Assembly (NCBI RefSeq): GCF_040373385.1
Contig: NZ_JBDXXH010000004.1
Location: forward strand, 239,952-303,951
Reading direction: 5' to 3'
Length of the DNA: 64,000 nt
Origin: Nitratidesulfovibrio sp.
GTDB lineage: Bacteria > Desulfobacterota > Desulfovibrionia > Desulfovibrionales > Desulfovibrionaceae
Shown here: positions 8,255 to 17,769 of the stretch, in pieces
Layout: every line of letters starts with the position of its first letter
Position numbering within the stretch: position 1 is the first letter of the stretch
Translations under genes and position numbers: made by a program
The notes under the pieces: model-generated
Database searches by the model: none
Seen by the model: the letters and a program-made list of their open reading frames with translations, nothing else
Told to the model about the DNA's origin: nothing

Positions 8255-9423
8255 GTACCGTACTTGTTCTTTCGGCGGATACGATGCTTGCGCGTGTCAT
8301 AGCAAAAAACCTGCATGGGCACGGATACGGCGTGTTGGCTGCGGATTGCGTCCAAAATCAGATATGCTCCTATTCAAAATACGTGAGCAAAACGTTCGTT
8401 CACGCCGACCACAAAACGGACGAGCAAGCATTCATCGACGACGTGATGCGGATATGCATTGATAACGGCGTGGATATCCTGATGCCCGTGCTGGGCGAAG
8501 CCGCGCCGATATCCCGCAGCCGGGGTGAACTGGAACGGCACGTGTCCATGCTGGTGGGCGATGCCGAGGCGTTGCAGGTGTTTTCGAACAAATACCATAC
8601 GTACGAACTTGCGCGAGGTGCGGGACTGAAGGTGCCGGAATACTGGGCCGTGGAGCGGCTGGCAGCGGAAACGTCGCTGGCCGACGAGGTGACATATCCG
8701 AGTCTTGCCAAGCCCGTGTGGGGGTGGGGCGGGTATGGCATGACCGAATTCACGAACGCTACTGCGTTGCGCACGTTCATCGCGGGCATGGAGCCGCGCC
8801 AGAGGGCCGACTATTTCGTCCAGCGCAGGATGTCGGGCGATGTGGTCTGCGTCGCCATGATTTGTGCGGGCGGAAAGGCGCACGCGTGGGATTCGTACCG
8901 CATTGTCGCCACGTACCCCAGCCGATACGGACAGTCGACAGTCCGCGAGACTGTATGTAGCGATGCGGCAGTGGACGCACTGAAGGCATTGCTCGCGTAT
9001 GTGGAGTGGACAGGCGTGTGCCAGGCGGACTTTATTGTGGAGCCTGATACGGGGGATGCATATCTCATAGACGTCAATGCGCGGTACTGGAATTCTCTGG
9101 TGCAGAGCACGGCCCGAGGAATTGATTTTCCGTATTATTATTGCCTGCTGTCGCAGGGAAGGATGAATTTTACGGTGCTTCCACGCAGCTACTCCGTCAC
9201 AACGGCGTGGCTCAGCCGTGCTGTGCGGGGGAGCTTGCCATTGGTGATGCGCCGTACGGCAATGGGTATGCTTTCCGGCGAACGCGAGCAGGCCATTGTG
9301 GAATGCGATGATTGGGACATCCACGATCCGCTGCCGTTTTTCGCATGGCCGATACGCAGCGTTTGCAGGAAGGTGATGCAAGCTCTTCCAGAGTCCATGC
9401 GTCGCTACACACGTTCTTTGTAG
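8251..9423 (+). CDS. ATP-grasp ligase 2
   Basis: A 390-residue ATP-grasp protein, paralogous to the one at 4692-5879. It has a Rossmann-type N-terminus (STVLVLSADTMLARVIAKNL), a nucleotide loop (LAKPVWGWGGYGMTEF) and a metal site (YLIDVNARYWNSLVQ) followed by RGIDFPYYYC. AAGGAG lies 6-7 bases before the ATG, which overlaps the preceding stop. The 3' half is a little richer in A/T than its neighbours. The presence of two different ligases suggests two successive ligation steps on one scaffold; that is inference. Confidence 0.8.
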   Translation: MSTVLVLSADTMLARVIAKNLHGHGYGVLAADCVQNQICSYSKYVSKTFVHADHKTDEQAFIDDVMRICIDNGVDILMPVLGEAAPISRSRGELERHVSMLVGDAEALQVFSNKYHTYELARGAGLKVPEYWAVERLAAETSLADEVTYPSLAKPVWGWGGYGMTEFTNATALRTFIAGMEPRQRADYFVQRRMSGDVVCVAMICAGGKAHAWDSYRIVATYPSRYGQSTVRETVCSDAAVDALKALLAYVEWTGVCQADFIVEPDTGDAYLIDVNARYWNSLVQSTARGIDFPYYYCLLSQGRMNFTVLPRSYSVTTAWLSRAVRGSLPLVMRRTAMGMLSGEREQAIVECDDWDIHDPLPFFAWPIRSVCRKVMQALPESMRRYTRSL

Positions 9424-9434
9424 GCGAGGTGCAC

Positions 9435-10856
9435 ATGTCGTTCTTGGAAACCGTTGGCAATGCGCTGGTCGGGCTGTCGTGCAGGCGGCAGCGGCGGCAG
9501 GCGATGCCGGACGTGGCCTTGTGGGACGTCCAGGTGGACGGACGTGGTGAATTGGCCGTTGATGGCGTTTCCTGCGCGCAACTGGCCAGGGAATACGGCA
9601 CGCCGCTTCTGGTGGTGCATGCCGGAGCATTGCGGCGCCGTGTGGCGGAGGTGAAGGGGGTGATGGACGAACTGTTCGGCGATGCCATGGTGGCCTACTC
9701 GTACAAGACCAACTGCATCCCCGGCATTCTCGGCATCATGCACGAAGCGGGCGTGGGGGCGGAGGCCATTTCCGGCTACGAGTACTGGGTGGCCGAGAGC
9801 CTTGGAGTGCCGGGTGGCCTGATCGTCTACAACGGGGTGGACAAGTCGCGGGGCAGCATCGCCCGTGCCATCGCCCGCGGGTCGCTGATCAACATCGACA
9901 GCCGCGATGAGGTCGATGTCATCCTTGCCGAGGCGCGGACGCAAGGGCGGCGGGCGCGGGTCGGGCTGCGGCTTGGCCTGAACGCCAGCGCGCAGTTCGG
10001 CCTGCCGCCGGACGGGGACGAGGTGCACGACATCGTCGCGCGCATCCTTGCGGACGCCGACCATGCGGACCTGTGCGGCTTGCACTTCAACATCACCAGC
10101 AATGCACGGCATAGCGGCTACCATGTGCGGTGCCTGACGCGGGCGCTGGAATTCATGCGCGAGTTGGTTCGACGGCACGGCGTTGCCGTGCGGTATCTGG
10201 ATATCGGCGGCGGGTATGGCGTCGAGACCAGCAAGAACATGTCGGCCATGGAATACGGGCTGTACAGGCTGTTCGGCGTGCAGCCGGGCCGCGCGCACCT
10301 GGAGCCGTGCCAAGGCTTTCGCCAGTACATGACGGACATCGCTGTCACGTTATCGCGATTCTGCTCCGCCAACGACCTGCCCGTGCCGACACTGATCATC
10401 GAGCCGGGGCGCCTGTTGACCAGCAAGGCGGAACTGCTGCTTGCCACGGTCAAGGCCGTGAAGGAGCGGCCCGGCGGCATGCCGTTCGCCATTACCGATG
10501 CAGGCAGGCTGTCGCAGGCCTTCCCGTGTGATTTCGAATTTCACGAAACGTTTCTTGCCAGCGACATGCGTCGTCCTGCCGCCCGCGCCTATACCGTGAC
10601 GGGCCGGGTCTGCACGCGGTCGGATTGGCTGTTCAGGGCCAGGGTTCTGCCGGAACTCGCCGCAGGAGACGTTCTGGCGGTGATGGATGCGGGGGCGTAC
10701 TTTTCGTCGTATGCCATGAATTTCGCCTTTCCCCGCGCGGCAATAGTGGCCGTTGACGGCGGACGCGTCTCCGTGTTGCGCCGTCGGGAAAGCTTCCGCC
10801 ATCTTGTGGCCATGGATGAAACGCTGCTGTTGGATGTTCCGGAACCGCCGCAATAA
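9435..10856 (+). CDS. PLP-dependent decarboxylase, exosortase-system type (LysA/ornithine decarboxylase fold III)
   Basis: A 473-residue fold-III PLP enzyme. The lysine that binds PLP lies in AYSYKTNCIPGIL. The phosphate-binding glycine run is YLDIGGGYGVE, then IEPGRLL. The C-terminal active-site residues are the Cys/Asp of VCTRSDWLF and the Tyr of DAGAYFSSYAMNF. It matches the style of the decarboxylases found in exosortase A/EPS loci (TIGR03099) rather than diaminopimelate decarboxylase of lysine synthesis. It may supply an amine from an amino acid, or act on a carrier-bound amino acid. It starts 11 bp after ATP-grasp 2 with GAGGTG upstream and is followed 9 bp later by the FemAB-like gene. 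Confidence 0.8.
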   Translation: MSFLETVGNALVGLSCRRQRRQAMPDVALWDVQVDGRGELAVDGVSCAQLAREYGTPLLVVHAGALRRRVAEVKGVMDELFGDAMVAYSYKTNCIPGILGIMHEAGVGAEAISGYEYWVAESLGVPGGLIVYNGVDKSRGSIARAIARGSLINIDSRDEVDVILAEARTQGRRARVGLRLGLNASAQFGLPPDGDEVHDIVARILADADHADLCGLHFNITSNARHSGYHVRCLTRALEFMRELVRRHGVAVRYLDIGGGYGVETSKNMSAMEYGLYRLFGVQPGRAHLEPCQGFRQYMTDIAVTLSRFCSANDLPVPTLIIEPGRLLTSKAELLLATVKAVKERPGGMPFAITDAGRLSQAFPCDFEFHETFLASDMRRPAARAYTVTGRVCTRSDWLFRARVLPELAAGDVLAVMDAGAYFSSYAMNFAFPRAAIVAVDGGRVSVLRRRESFRHLVAMDETLLLDVPEPPQ

Positions 10857-10865
10857 GGACGATGT

Positions 10866-11861
10866 ATGCATATAGAGACATGTGGCCCGGACAGGTTTGT
10901 TGCATGGGATGCTTTCCTGGATGCGCACCAGCGCACCCCGCTTTTTCATTCCAGGCAGTGGCTGGAGTTGCTGGCACGGCACCATTCGGCAGCGCTTGAG
11001 CTGGGAATGTTCATTGACGATGCAGGGGACGTTGCCGGGCTTTTTCCCGTCTTTCATCGCAACTATGTTCTGATCAGGGTCTTTTCATCGCCGTATGTCG
11101 TGACGGATACGCCCTATCTTGGGCCGTTGATGCGAGACGATGTGCTGACCAGTGACGCATGGAACGCCATGGTGGCGTATGTGAAGACGCTCGGCATGGA
11201 TTTCTTGCGGATGTTCACCACCGTCGATACCCGCCTTTCTGGCGTCACGGGGCGGCATGTGGGCATTGCCCGCAAGACGACGCATGTTCTGGACCTGACG
11301 CAAGGGCTGGATGCCGTGTGGAAGGGCATGGAGGGGCGCTGCCGCACGGCGGTGCGCAAGGCCGAAAAAGAAGGCGTCCGCGTGACGGAGGCCACGGGGC
11401 AAGGGTTCATTGATGCGTATGTGGACATGCTCGAGGCCGTGTACGCGCGCCAGGGCTTGGCATCGCCCAATTCACGGGCGTTTTACAGTGACATGTGGCG
11501 GACCTTCGGCGGCGGGCGCGTTGTGGGGCTTGCGGCCAGCCACGAGGGGCGCGACATTGCTGGCGCGTTGCTTGTCATGGACAAGCGTGATGCGTATTAC
11601 ATAAGTGGTGCGTCGCGTGAGGATGGATGCAATGTTTCGCCAAACAATATCCTGCAATGGGAGGCGATACGAATTGCTGCGAGGCAAGGAATAGAGCGGT
11701 ATGATTTTGTGGGCTCTGATATACCGCGCCTTGCAAGGTTCAAGAAAAGTTTTGGCGGCGAGCTTATGGAGTACGGGTGCATCGAGATGGCGCCATCGTT
11801 ACTGGCGCGCGTGCTGCGCAGCGTTTACCCGCGCCTGAAGCGCAGCGTCGGGCGGGTGTAG
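10866..11861 (+). CDS. FemAB/GNAT-like aminoacyl- or acyltransferase (XrtA/PEP-CTERM-associated type)
   Basis: A 331-residue protein of the FemAB-related GNAT group. The basic stretch CRTAVRKAEKEGVRV and the C-terminal block SGASREDGCNVSPNNILQWE, then RYDFVGSDIPRLARFKKSFGG, are typical of the FemAB-like proteins found next to exosortase A (TIGR03019). Members are expected to attach an amino acid or acyl group from a charged carrier to a lipid-linked or surface acceptor. AAGGA precedes the ATG. It is the last gene of the + strand locus. The 3' quarter is lower in GC than the genes upstream. Confidence 0.75.
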   Translation: MHIETCGPDRFVAWDAFLDAHQRTPLFHSRQWLELLARHHSAALELGMFIDDAGDVAGLFPVFHRNYVLIRVFSSPYVVTDTPYLGPLMRDDVLTSDAWNAMVAYVKTLGMDFLRMFTTVDTRLSGVTGRHVGIARKTTHVLDLTQGLDAVWKGMEGRCRTAVRKAEKEGVRVTEATGQGFIDAYVDMLEAVYARQGLASPNSRAFYSDMWRTFGGGRVVGLAASHEGRDIAGALLVMDKRDAYYISGASREDGCNVSPNNILQWEAIRIAARQGIERYDFVGSDIPRLARFKKSFGGELMEYGCIEMAPSLLARVLRSVYPRLKRSVGRV

Positions 11862-12725
11862 CAACCGGAGGCAATTGGCAGAAGGGCGTGGGGGCACAAG
11901 ACACGCGGCATATCAAGGCGATTCGGCATCCCGTTCCTTCTGGATGCGTCAGCCGACGGAATACTGAACAGGCGGCAACGTTCGCGCAGGGGCATTCACG
12001 GGGGAGAGGCGCAAGGTTTCCCTGCCGTGGAAAACGCCGTCCTCTTGCAACGCGCCGGGGCTTCCGGACAGAATGGCCAATGCATGCCGGAACCGGTGGG
12101 GTACGGTGGCCGGGGGCGCTTAGTCCCTGGTCGAGTGGGGCGTGTCGTCCGGTGCCTTGGTGAACAAGAATGGGGGGGCGGAAGAACCCGCCCCCTGAGG
12201 AGTGAACCACGCGAAAGGAAATAACACGCAGTTCGGACTGATTGAACTGTTACCATGCCAGTGCAGAATGCCGTCTGTGCGGTGCCGCACGTGTACAGGA
12301 ATAATAGTGAAGCAGATGTGCGTTCACGCAAAAAAGCAACGGGAAATTACACAGGCAAATACAACGAGGGGTATTTGCTGGTGTGGTCATTGCCTGCCGG
12401 TTGGCCTTCCCCGCGCGCACTACCCTGAACGACCAAGCCGACCACACCCGTCTCTGAGCATTCCCGATCCCGGCTCCTTCCGCCCGCCGCCTTGGCGATT
12501 CTGCTGTCCGCTTCTGCGCCTTGGCCTACCCCACGCTACAGATGACGCATCACAGTTGTGGAGTGGATCACAGCCTGCCCGCACACCTGAGTATCTGTCC
12601 ACATTTCGGTGGCGCGTGGTCGGCACGGCGGTTGCGCGACACGGCTACGGATATCCCCCGTGTACCGGTGCGCGATTCTTGCCGGTTGGGCTGCGGCATG
12701 CGGTGGGGACGCACCGGGCGCATGG
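11862..12725. other. Intergenic region between convergent operons, no supported gene
   Basis: This stretch separates the FemAB-like gene (+) from the yhhJ-like gene (-). Open frames here have no family resemblance and unusual composition (Pro/Arg/Cys-rich), so none is called. It holds a GC-rich hairpin (12174-12195), followed by a lower-GC part (12220-12400). It may be a degraded gene, but no homology is visible. Confidence 0.5.
12174..12195. terminator. GC-rich hairpin, possible terminator of the ATP-grasp/FemAB locus
   Basis: GGGGGCGG (12174-12181) pairs perfectly with CCGCCCCC (12188-12195) around a 6-nt loop. It has no U-tract on either strand, so factor-independent termination is uncertain. 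Confidence 0.4.
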
Positions 12726-13853
12726 TCAGGCATTCTGGCTGATGGTCTTGCGGAAACGCGCCAAGGCGGCGAAGAAGAGCACGCCGCCAATGCCCAGCAG
12801 AATGAGCAATTCCGGCCACACAACGTCAAGTCCGGCACCTCGGTAGAGTATGGCCTGGCCAGCGGCGACGAAATGTGTGGTGGGGGCGGCAAGCATCACG
12901 TCCCGTACAAGCTCGGGCATGCTCTCGCGCGGGGTTGACCCGCCGGAAAGCATCTGTAGTGGCAGCAGCACCAGCACGAGCAGCATGCCGAACTGGGGCA
13001 TGCTGCGCGCCAGGGTAGCCATGAAGATGCCCATGGACGTGGTTGCGAACAGGTGCACCGCCGCAACCAGCAGAAACAAGGCGACGGACCCCTGGATGGG
13101 TACGTTGAGCGCGCCTTGCACCACGAACACCAGTGCCACCAGGGCTCCAGACAGTACCACCAGCCCCATGGACCAGACCTTGCCCAGCATGATTTCGGCT
13201 GGCGTAACCGGCATGACCAGCAAATGTTCGATGGTGCCGTGCTCGCGCTCGCGGATGAGCGCCGCGCCGGTCAGGATGATGGACAGCATGGTCACGTTGT
13301 TGATGATCTCCATGAGCGACCCGAACCAGGATTTTTCAAGGTTGGGGTTGAAGCGCATGTGCAGCACCAGATCAACGGGCTGGTTCGGGCTGCTGCGGTA
13401 CCGCCGTACGAAATCGTTCACCTCGCCGGAGACGATCTGTTGGATGTAGCCGCTGCCGGTAAAGGCCTGGGTCATGAGCGTAGCATCCACGTTGAGTTGG
13501 GCCACGGGGGTGCGCCCGGCCAGCACATCGCGCTGGAAGTTCGGGGGTATGTCGAGCACGAAGGTGTACTCGCCGTTGTCCATGCCCTTGTCACCCTCGG
13601 CCAAGGAGATCATTTGGGGCGTTTTGAAGCGCGGAGGATACAAGCTCGACACGATGCGCGCCGAGAGCGGCGAACCGTCTTCGTCCACAATGGCGATGGG
13701 GGCGTTGTGCAGGCTTTCGGGCATGGCCGTGGCGGCAACATAGATCGACACGGTGAAGACATAGACGATGAGCATCAGCATCATCGGGTCGCGTACCAGG
13801 CTCCACAGCTCTTTCACGCCCAGGCGGTAGATGTTGGCGAAAGAGAACCGCAT
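12726..13853 (-). CDS. yhhJ: ABC-2 type export permease, YhhJ-like
   Basis: A 375-residue permease with one N-terminal membrane segment, a ~150-residue periplasmic part (AIVDEDGSPLSARIVSSL) and five C-terminal segments, the standard ABC-2 layout. EREHGTIEHLLVMPVTPAEIMLGK is the conserved cytoplasmic loop of YhhJ/YbhR-type permeases. It starts 2 bp after the RbbA-like gene ends, so it should provide the second permease half of the exporter. It is the final gene of the eight-gene arc/efflux operon. Substrate unknown. Confidence 0.85.
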   Translation of the reverse strand: MRFSFANIYRLGVKELWSLVRDPMMLMLIVYVFTVSIYVAATAMPESLHNAPIAIVDEDGSPLSARIVSSLYPPRFKTPQMISLAEGDKGMDNGEYTFVLDIPPNFQRDVLAGRTPVAQLNVDATLMTQAFTGSGYIQQIVSGEVNDFVRRYRSSPNQPVDLVLHMRFNPNLEKSWFGSLMEIINNVTMLSIILTGAALIREREHGTIEHLLVMPVTPAEIMLGKVWSMGLVVLSGALVALVFVVQGALNVPIQGSVALFLLVAAVHLFATTSMGIFMATLARSMPQFGMLLVLVLLPLQMLSGGSTPRESMPELVRDVMLAAPTTHFVAAGQAILYRGAGLDVVWPELLILLGIGGVLFFAALARFRKTISQNA

Positions 13854-13855
13854 GT

Positions 13856-16666
13856 TCAGGTCTCCTGCTTTTTGAGCAGCATGACGGCCGCCCCCATGAT
13901 GACCGGCATGGCGGCCAGGAGCGGCCAGAACGTGGCAGCCAGGCCGGAGAATCCCAGCGCCTTGTTGAACACCCCCCGGCTGATGGTCAGGAAATACGTG
14001 GCCGGGTAGATGCGCCCGATGAACGCACCCAAGCCTTCCAGCGAGGTGACGGGGTTCAGCAGGCCGGAAAACTGCACGCAGGGTATCAGCGTGCCGATGA
14101 TGGTCACGAAGATCGCCGCGATCTGGCTTTTGGTGAAGGTGGAGACCAGAAGGCCGAAGCCGGTGGAGCAGATGACGAAGGCCAGGGCCGCCGAAAAGAG
14201 CGTGAAGAAGCTGCCCTTGACCGGCACCCCGAACACCGAGACCGCAAGCAGCGCCATCAGCAGGAAGTTGAGCATCCCAAGACCGATGTAGGGTAACTGC
14301 TTGCCAAGCAGGAACTCTGCGCGCGTCACCGGGGTGACGTACAGGTTGAGTATCGAGCCCAACTCCTTCTCGCGCACCACCGAAAGGGCCGTCAGCATGG
14401 CCGGAATCATCATCAGGAGCATGGGGATCACCGCAGGCACCATGGCGGGCAGGCTTTTCACGTTCGGGTTGTAGCGGTAGCGGACTTCAACCCCGCTGGC
14501 AGCGCCCGGCGTCCGGCCAAGCCGGTGCATGGACATGTCCGCCAGCCACATCTGGTGCATGGCCTGCACGTATCCGGTCACGGTCTCCGCGCGCGTGGGC
14601 ATGGCACCGTCGACCCACGCGCCGAGTTGTACGGTCTTGCCATGCGCTATGTCGCGCCCGAAACCGTGCGGTATCTCGATGGCCAGTGCCAGTTCGCCGC
14701 TGCGCATGCGCTGGTCGAGTTCGGCGTGCTTCAGGATGGCCCGCTTCTCGATGAAATAGCGCGACCCGGAAAGGTTCAGCGCGTAGTTTCGGCTCAGGCC
14801 GCTCTGGTCGCCGTCAAGAACTGCGTACGGAAGGTTCTCCACGTCCAGGTTGATGCCATAGCCCATGATGAACATCAGGAACGCCGTGCCCAAAAGCGCC
14901 AGCGTGGCCCGCAACGGGTCGCGCGTCAGTTCCAGCATCTCGCGCAGGGTGTAGCTCCAGGCGCGGCCATAGTCGAAACGGCGGCGGACAGGGGGCGGCG
15001 AGGCGTGAGGCCCGGTTGTCGGACCATTTGTGGGCGAAGCCTCTGCCGCAGCACCTGCCGCTGCCGCTGCCGGAACCTCTGCCGCAGGGGCGGGCGCGGG
15101 GCTTTCCGCTTCGGTGGCTGCGGTGGCTTCCTCCAGGTAGGCGATAAACGCCTCTTCAAGAGTCGCCGTGCCGCGCGTTTTCATCAGGGCTGCGGGAGAG
15201 TCCGTGACCAGAACCTTTCCCGCGTGCATTAGCGAGATACGGTCGCAGCGCTCGGCCTCGTTCATGAAATGGGTGGAGATGAAGACCGTTACCTGGTCCT
15301 TGCGCGCCAGGTCGATCATCAGTTGCCAGAACACGTCGCGCGCGATGGGGTCCACACCCGATGTGGGCTCGTCGAGGATGAGCATTTCCGGCTTGTGGAC
15401 CATGGCCACGGCCAAAGACAGGCGCTGGCGGATGCCAAGGGGCATGCTTTCCGGCAGGGTACCCAGCATGTCGCCGAGGCCGAAGCGCCCGGCCATTTCG
15501 TCTACCCGCGCGTGGATGTCCGCCTCCGGCACCTGGAAGAGCCGCGCGTGCAGCACCAGGTTCTGGTGCACCGTGAGTTCACCATAGAGCGAGAACGCCT
15601 GCGACATGTATCCCACCCGGCGGCGGGTGGCGATGTTTCTGCTGTCCACCTTCTGGCCGAAGAGCCAGGCTTCGCCTTCGCTCGCGGGCAAGAGTCCGGT
15701 AAGCAGCTTCATGGTGGTCGATTTGCCGCAGCCGTTGGAACCGAGGAAGCCGAATATCTCGCCCCGCCGGATGCGAAAATCCACATGGTCCACGGCCACG
15801 AAGTCGCCGAAGCGCATGGTCAGGCCCTTGGCCTCGATGGCGCTTTCGTCGTTTTCGGCTGCCACCAGCGGCGGCACGACCACCGCCTTGTGTCCGCGTC
15901 GTTCCTCCTCGGGCAGCAGCGCGATGAATGCCGCTTCCAGCGTGTCGGTCCCGGTGCGCTCGTGCAGTTCCGCCGGTGAACCCGTGGCCAGCAGCTTGCC
16001 TGCGTCCATGGCCACCAGCCAGTCGAAACGGTCGGCCTCTTCCATGTAGGCCGTGGCCACAAGCACGCTCATGCCGTTACGTTCGATGCGGATGTGCTCT
16101 ATGAGATCCCAGAACTGCCGACGGGAAAGCGGGTCCACGCCCGTGGTGGGTTCATCAAGGATGAGCAGTTCCGGGTCGTGGATGAGCGCACAGCACAGGC
16201 CGAGCTTTTGCTTCATGCCGCCGGAAAGCATCCCGGCCGGGCGGGCCAGGAAGGGCCTCAGGGCGGTGCTGGAGGTCAACGCGTCGATGCGGCGGCGGCG
16301 TTCGGCGGCATTGTGGCCAAAGAGCCGCCCGAAGAATTGCAGGTTTTCCTCCACGGAGAGCGTGGCGTAGAGGTTCCGCCCCAGGCCCTGCGGCATGTAG
16401 GCGATGCGCGGGCACACGCTGGCGCGGTGGCGGGTGCTAGTCATGTCGCCGCCAAGCACCTCCACGCTGCCCTTTTGCACCGCGCGCGCACCGGCCAAAA
16501 GCGACAGCAGGCTCGATTTGCCCACGCCGTCGGGTCCGATGAAGCCCACCATGCACCCACCGGGAATGTCCAGGTCGATGCCGTCCAGCGCCTGGGTCTT
16601 GCCGAAGCGCAAGCCCACGCCGGACAGGTGCGCCACAAGTTGGGGCCTGGCGGCGTCCCCGGTCAT
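13856..16666 (-). CDS. rbbA: RbbA-like ABC exporter: two ATPase domains fused to a permease
   Basis: A 936-residue fusion. ATPase 1 has Walker [10 protein letters not shown] (~44), signature LSGGMKQKL and Walker [14 protein letters not shown]. ATPase 2 has Walker [10 protein letters not shown] and Walker [14 protein letters not shown], but a degenerate signature ([10 protein letters not shown] instead of LSGGQ). An Ala/Pro-rich linker follows (about residues 525-575), then an ABC-2 permease domain of ~370 residues. This is the architecture of E. coli RbbA/YhiH. The ATG at 16666 is chosen because it overlaps the HlyD stop (ATGA) and has AAGG upstream. It works with the YhhJ-like permease, the HlyD adaptor and the outer-membrane factor encoded beside it. 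Confidence 0.9.
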   Translation of the reverse strand: MTGDAARPQLVAHLSGVGLRFGKTQALDGIDLDIPGGCMVGFIGPDGVGKSSLLSLLAGARAVQKGSVEVLGGDMTSTRHRASVCPRIAYMPQGLGRNLYATLSVEENLQFFGRLFGHNAAERRRRIDALTSSTALRPFLARPAGMLSGGMKQKLGLCCALIHDPELLILDEPTTGVDPLSRRQFWDLIEHIRIERNGMSVLVATAYMEEADRFDWLVAMDAGKLLATGSPAELHERTGTDTLEAAFIALLPEEERRGHKAVVVPPLVAAENDESAIEAKGLTMRFGDFVAVDHVDFRIRRGEIFGFLGSNGCGKSTTMKLLTGLLPASEGEAWLFGQKVDSRNIATRRRVGYMSQAFSLYGELTVHQNLVLHARLFQVPEADIHARVDEMAGRFGLGDMLGTLPESMPLGIRQRLSLAVAMVHKPEMLILDEPTSGVDPIARDVFWQLMIDLARKDQVTVFISTHFMNEAERCDRISLMHAGKVLVTDSPAALMKTRGTATLEEAFIAYLEEATAATEAESPAPAPAAEVPAAAAAGAAAEASPTNGPTTGPHASPPPVRRRFDYGRAWSYTLREMLELTRDPLRATLALLGTAFLMFIMGYGINLDVENLPYAVLDGDQSGLSRNYALNLSGSRYFIEKRAILKHAELDQRMRSGELALAIEIPHGFGRDIAHGKTVQLGAWVDGAMPTRAETVTGYVQAMHQMWLADMSMHRLGRTPGAASGVEVRYRYNPNVKSLPAMVPAVIPMLLMMIPAMLTALSVVREKELGSILNLYVTPVTRAEFLLGKQLPYIGLGMLNFLLMALLAVSVFGVPVKGSFFTLFSAALAFVICSTGFGLLVSTFTKSQIAAIFVTIIGTLIPCVQFSGLLNPVTSLEGLGAFIGRIYPATYFLTISRGVFNKALGFSGLAATFWPLLAAMPVIMGAAVMLLKKQET

Positions 16667-17769
16667 TGGGGAACCTTGACCGCCAGTTCCGGCGGCCACT
16701 GGGCCTGCTCGTCGAGCTTGAGCCAGGCCACGCCCGGCAGCCCGGTCTTGATGAGTTTGGGGTGCTTCTGCAGCAGGGCGGGGTCTATCTGCGCCTTGAT
16801 GCGGAACATCATCTTCTGGCGTTCGCTGGCGGTCTCCACCGTCTTGGGCGTGAACTGGGCCGTGGCGGCCACGAAGGATACCGTGGCCGGGATGACATGG
16901 TCGGGCGCGGCGTCCAGCACCAGGCGCACCTCGCCGCCCAGGGCGATCTTTCCGGTGTCCGCCTCGGGCAGAAAGAAAGTCATGTAGACATCGTTCAGGT
17001 CCATGAGGTTGAGAACCTTGCCGCCGCCTGCCAGCACCTCTCCGGGCTGGGCCACGCGATACTGCACGCGCCCGTTGCGCGGGGACACGAGCAGGCTGTC
17101 GGTGATGTCCGCATCGACGCGGGCGATGCTGGCCTGGGCCGCGGTGACTGCCGAGCGTGCGCCCACCACCTGTGCGGCTGCGGCGGCGATGTTGGCCTGG
17201 GCCGCGTTGACCTGGGCCATGGCCGCGCCGACGGCGGCCTGGGCGCTGCGCATGCGCGCGCGGTCGTCGTCGCGCTCCTGAACCGAGGATGCCCCCTCCT
17301 GGGATAGTGCCTCGGAACGCGTGGAACGCAGTTGGGCAACGTCCCGTTCGCTTTCGCGCTGGGCCACCAGCGCCTGGGCGGCAACCTTGTCGCTCTTGCG
17401 CACGGTCACCAGCGCCTCGGCGGCAACCACGGCAGTGAGCGCCTGCTGGTGTTTGGCGCTGGCCTCGTCGCGCTGGGCATCCAGTACCTGCACCTGCATC
17501 TTGGCCAAGGGTTGGCCTGCGCGCACAAAGTCGCCCTCGTCCACCATGATGGCATCGACGCGGCCCGCCAACTTGGTTGCCACGTCCACCTCCGTGGCTT
17601 CGATGCGCCCATTGCCGTTGGCAAAACCAGGGCCGGGGCCGGTCTTGTGCAGCATGGCCCAGGCAATGAGCGCGGCGGCCACGGCGGCAAGCACAACCCC
17701 GACGAGGATCAATTTCTTGAGGGGGATTGCCCTTGCAGAGGCAAGCAGCTTTTCAGGGGAGAATGTCAT
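16663..17769 (-). CDS. HlyD-family membrane fusion protein (periplasmic adaptor)
   Basis: A 368-residue adaptor. One N-terminal membrane anchor ([20 protein letters not shown]) precedes a biotinyl-lipoyl half motif ([20 protein letters not shown]), a long Ala/Gln-rich coiled coil (about residues 100-215), the second lipoyl half ([18 protein letters not shown]) and a beta-barrel. It links the inner-membrane RbbA/YhhJ exporter to the outer-membrane factor. Its start lies inside the 3' end of the outer-membrane gene (17-bp overlap), and its stop overlaps the rbbA start. Confidence 0.9.
   Translation of the reverse strand: MTFSPEKLLASARAIPLKKLILVGVVLAAVAAALIAWAMLHKTGPGPGFANGNGRIEATEVDVATKLAGRVDAIMVDEGDFVRAGQPLAKMQVQVLDAQRDEASAKHQQALTAVVAAEALVTVRKSDKVAAQALVAQRESERDVAQLRSTRSEALSQEGASSVQERDDDRARMRSAQAAVGAAMAQVNAAQANIAAAAAQVVGARSAVTAAQASIARVDADITDSLLVSPRNGRVQYRVAQPGEVLAGGGKVLNLMDLNDVYMTFFLPEADTGKIALGGEVRLVLDAAPDHVIPATVSFVAATAQFTPKTVETASERQKMMFRIKAQIDPALLQKHPKLIKTGLPGVAWLKLDEQAQWPPELAVKVPQ

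Noticed and set aside
12202..12846. 214-codon + strand frame
   Set aside because: Pro/Arg/Cys-rich with no domain, and it runs into the antisense of the yhhJ-like gene.
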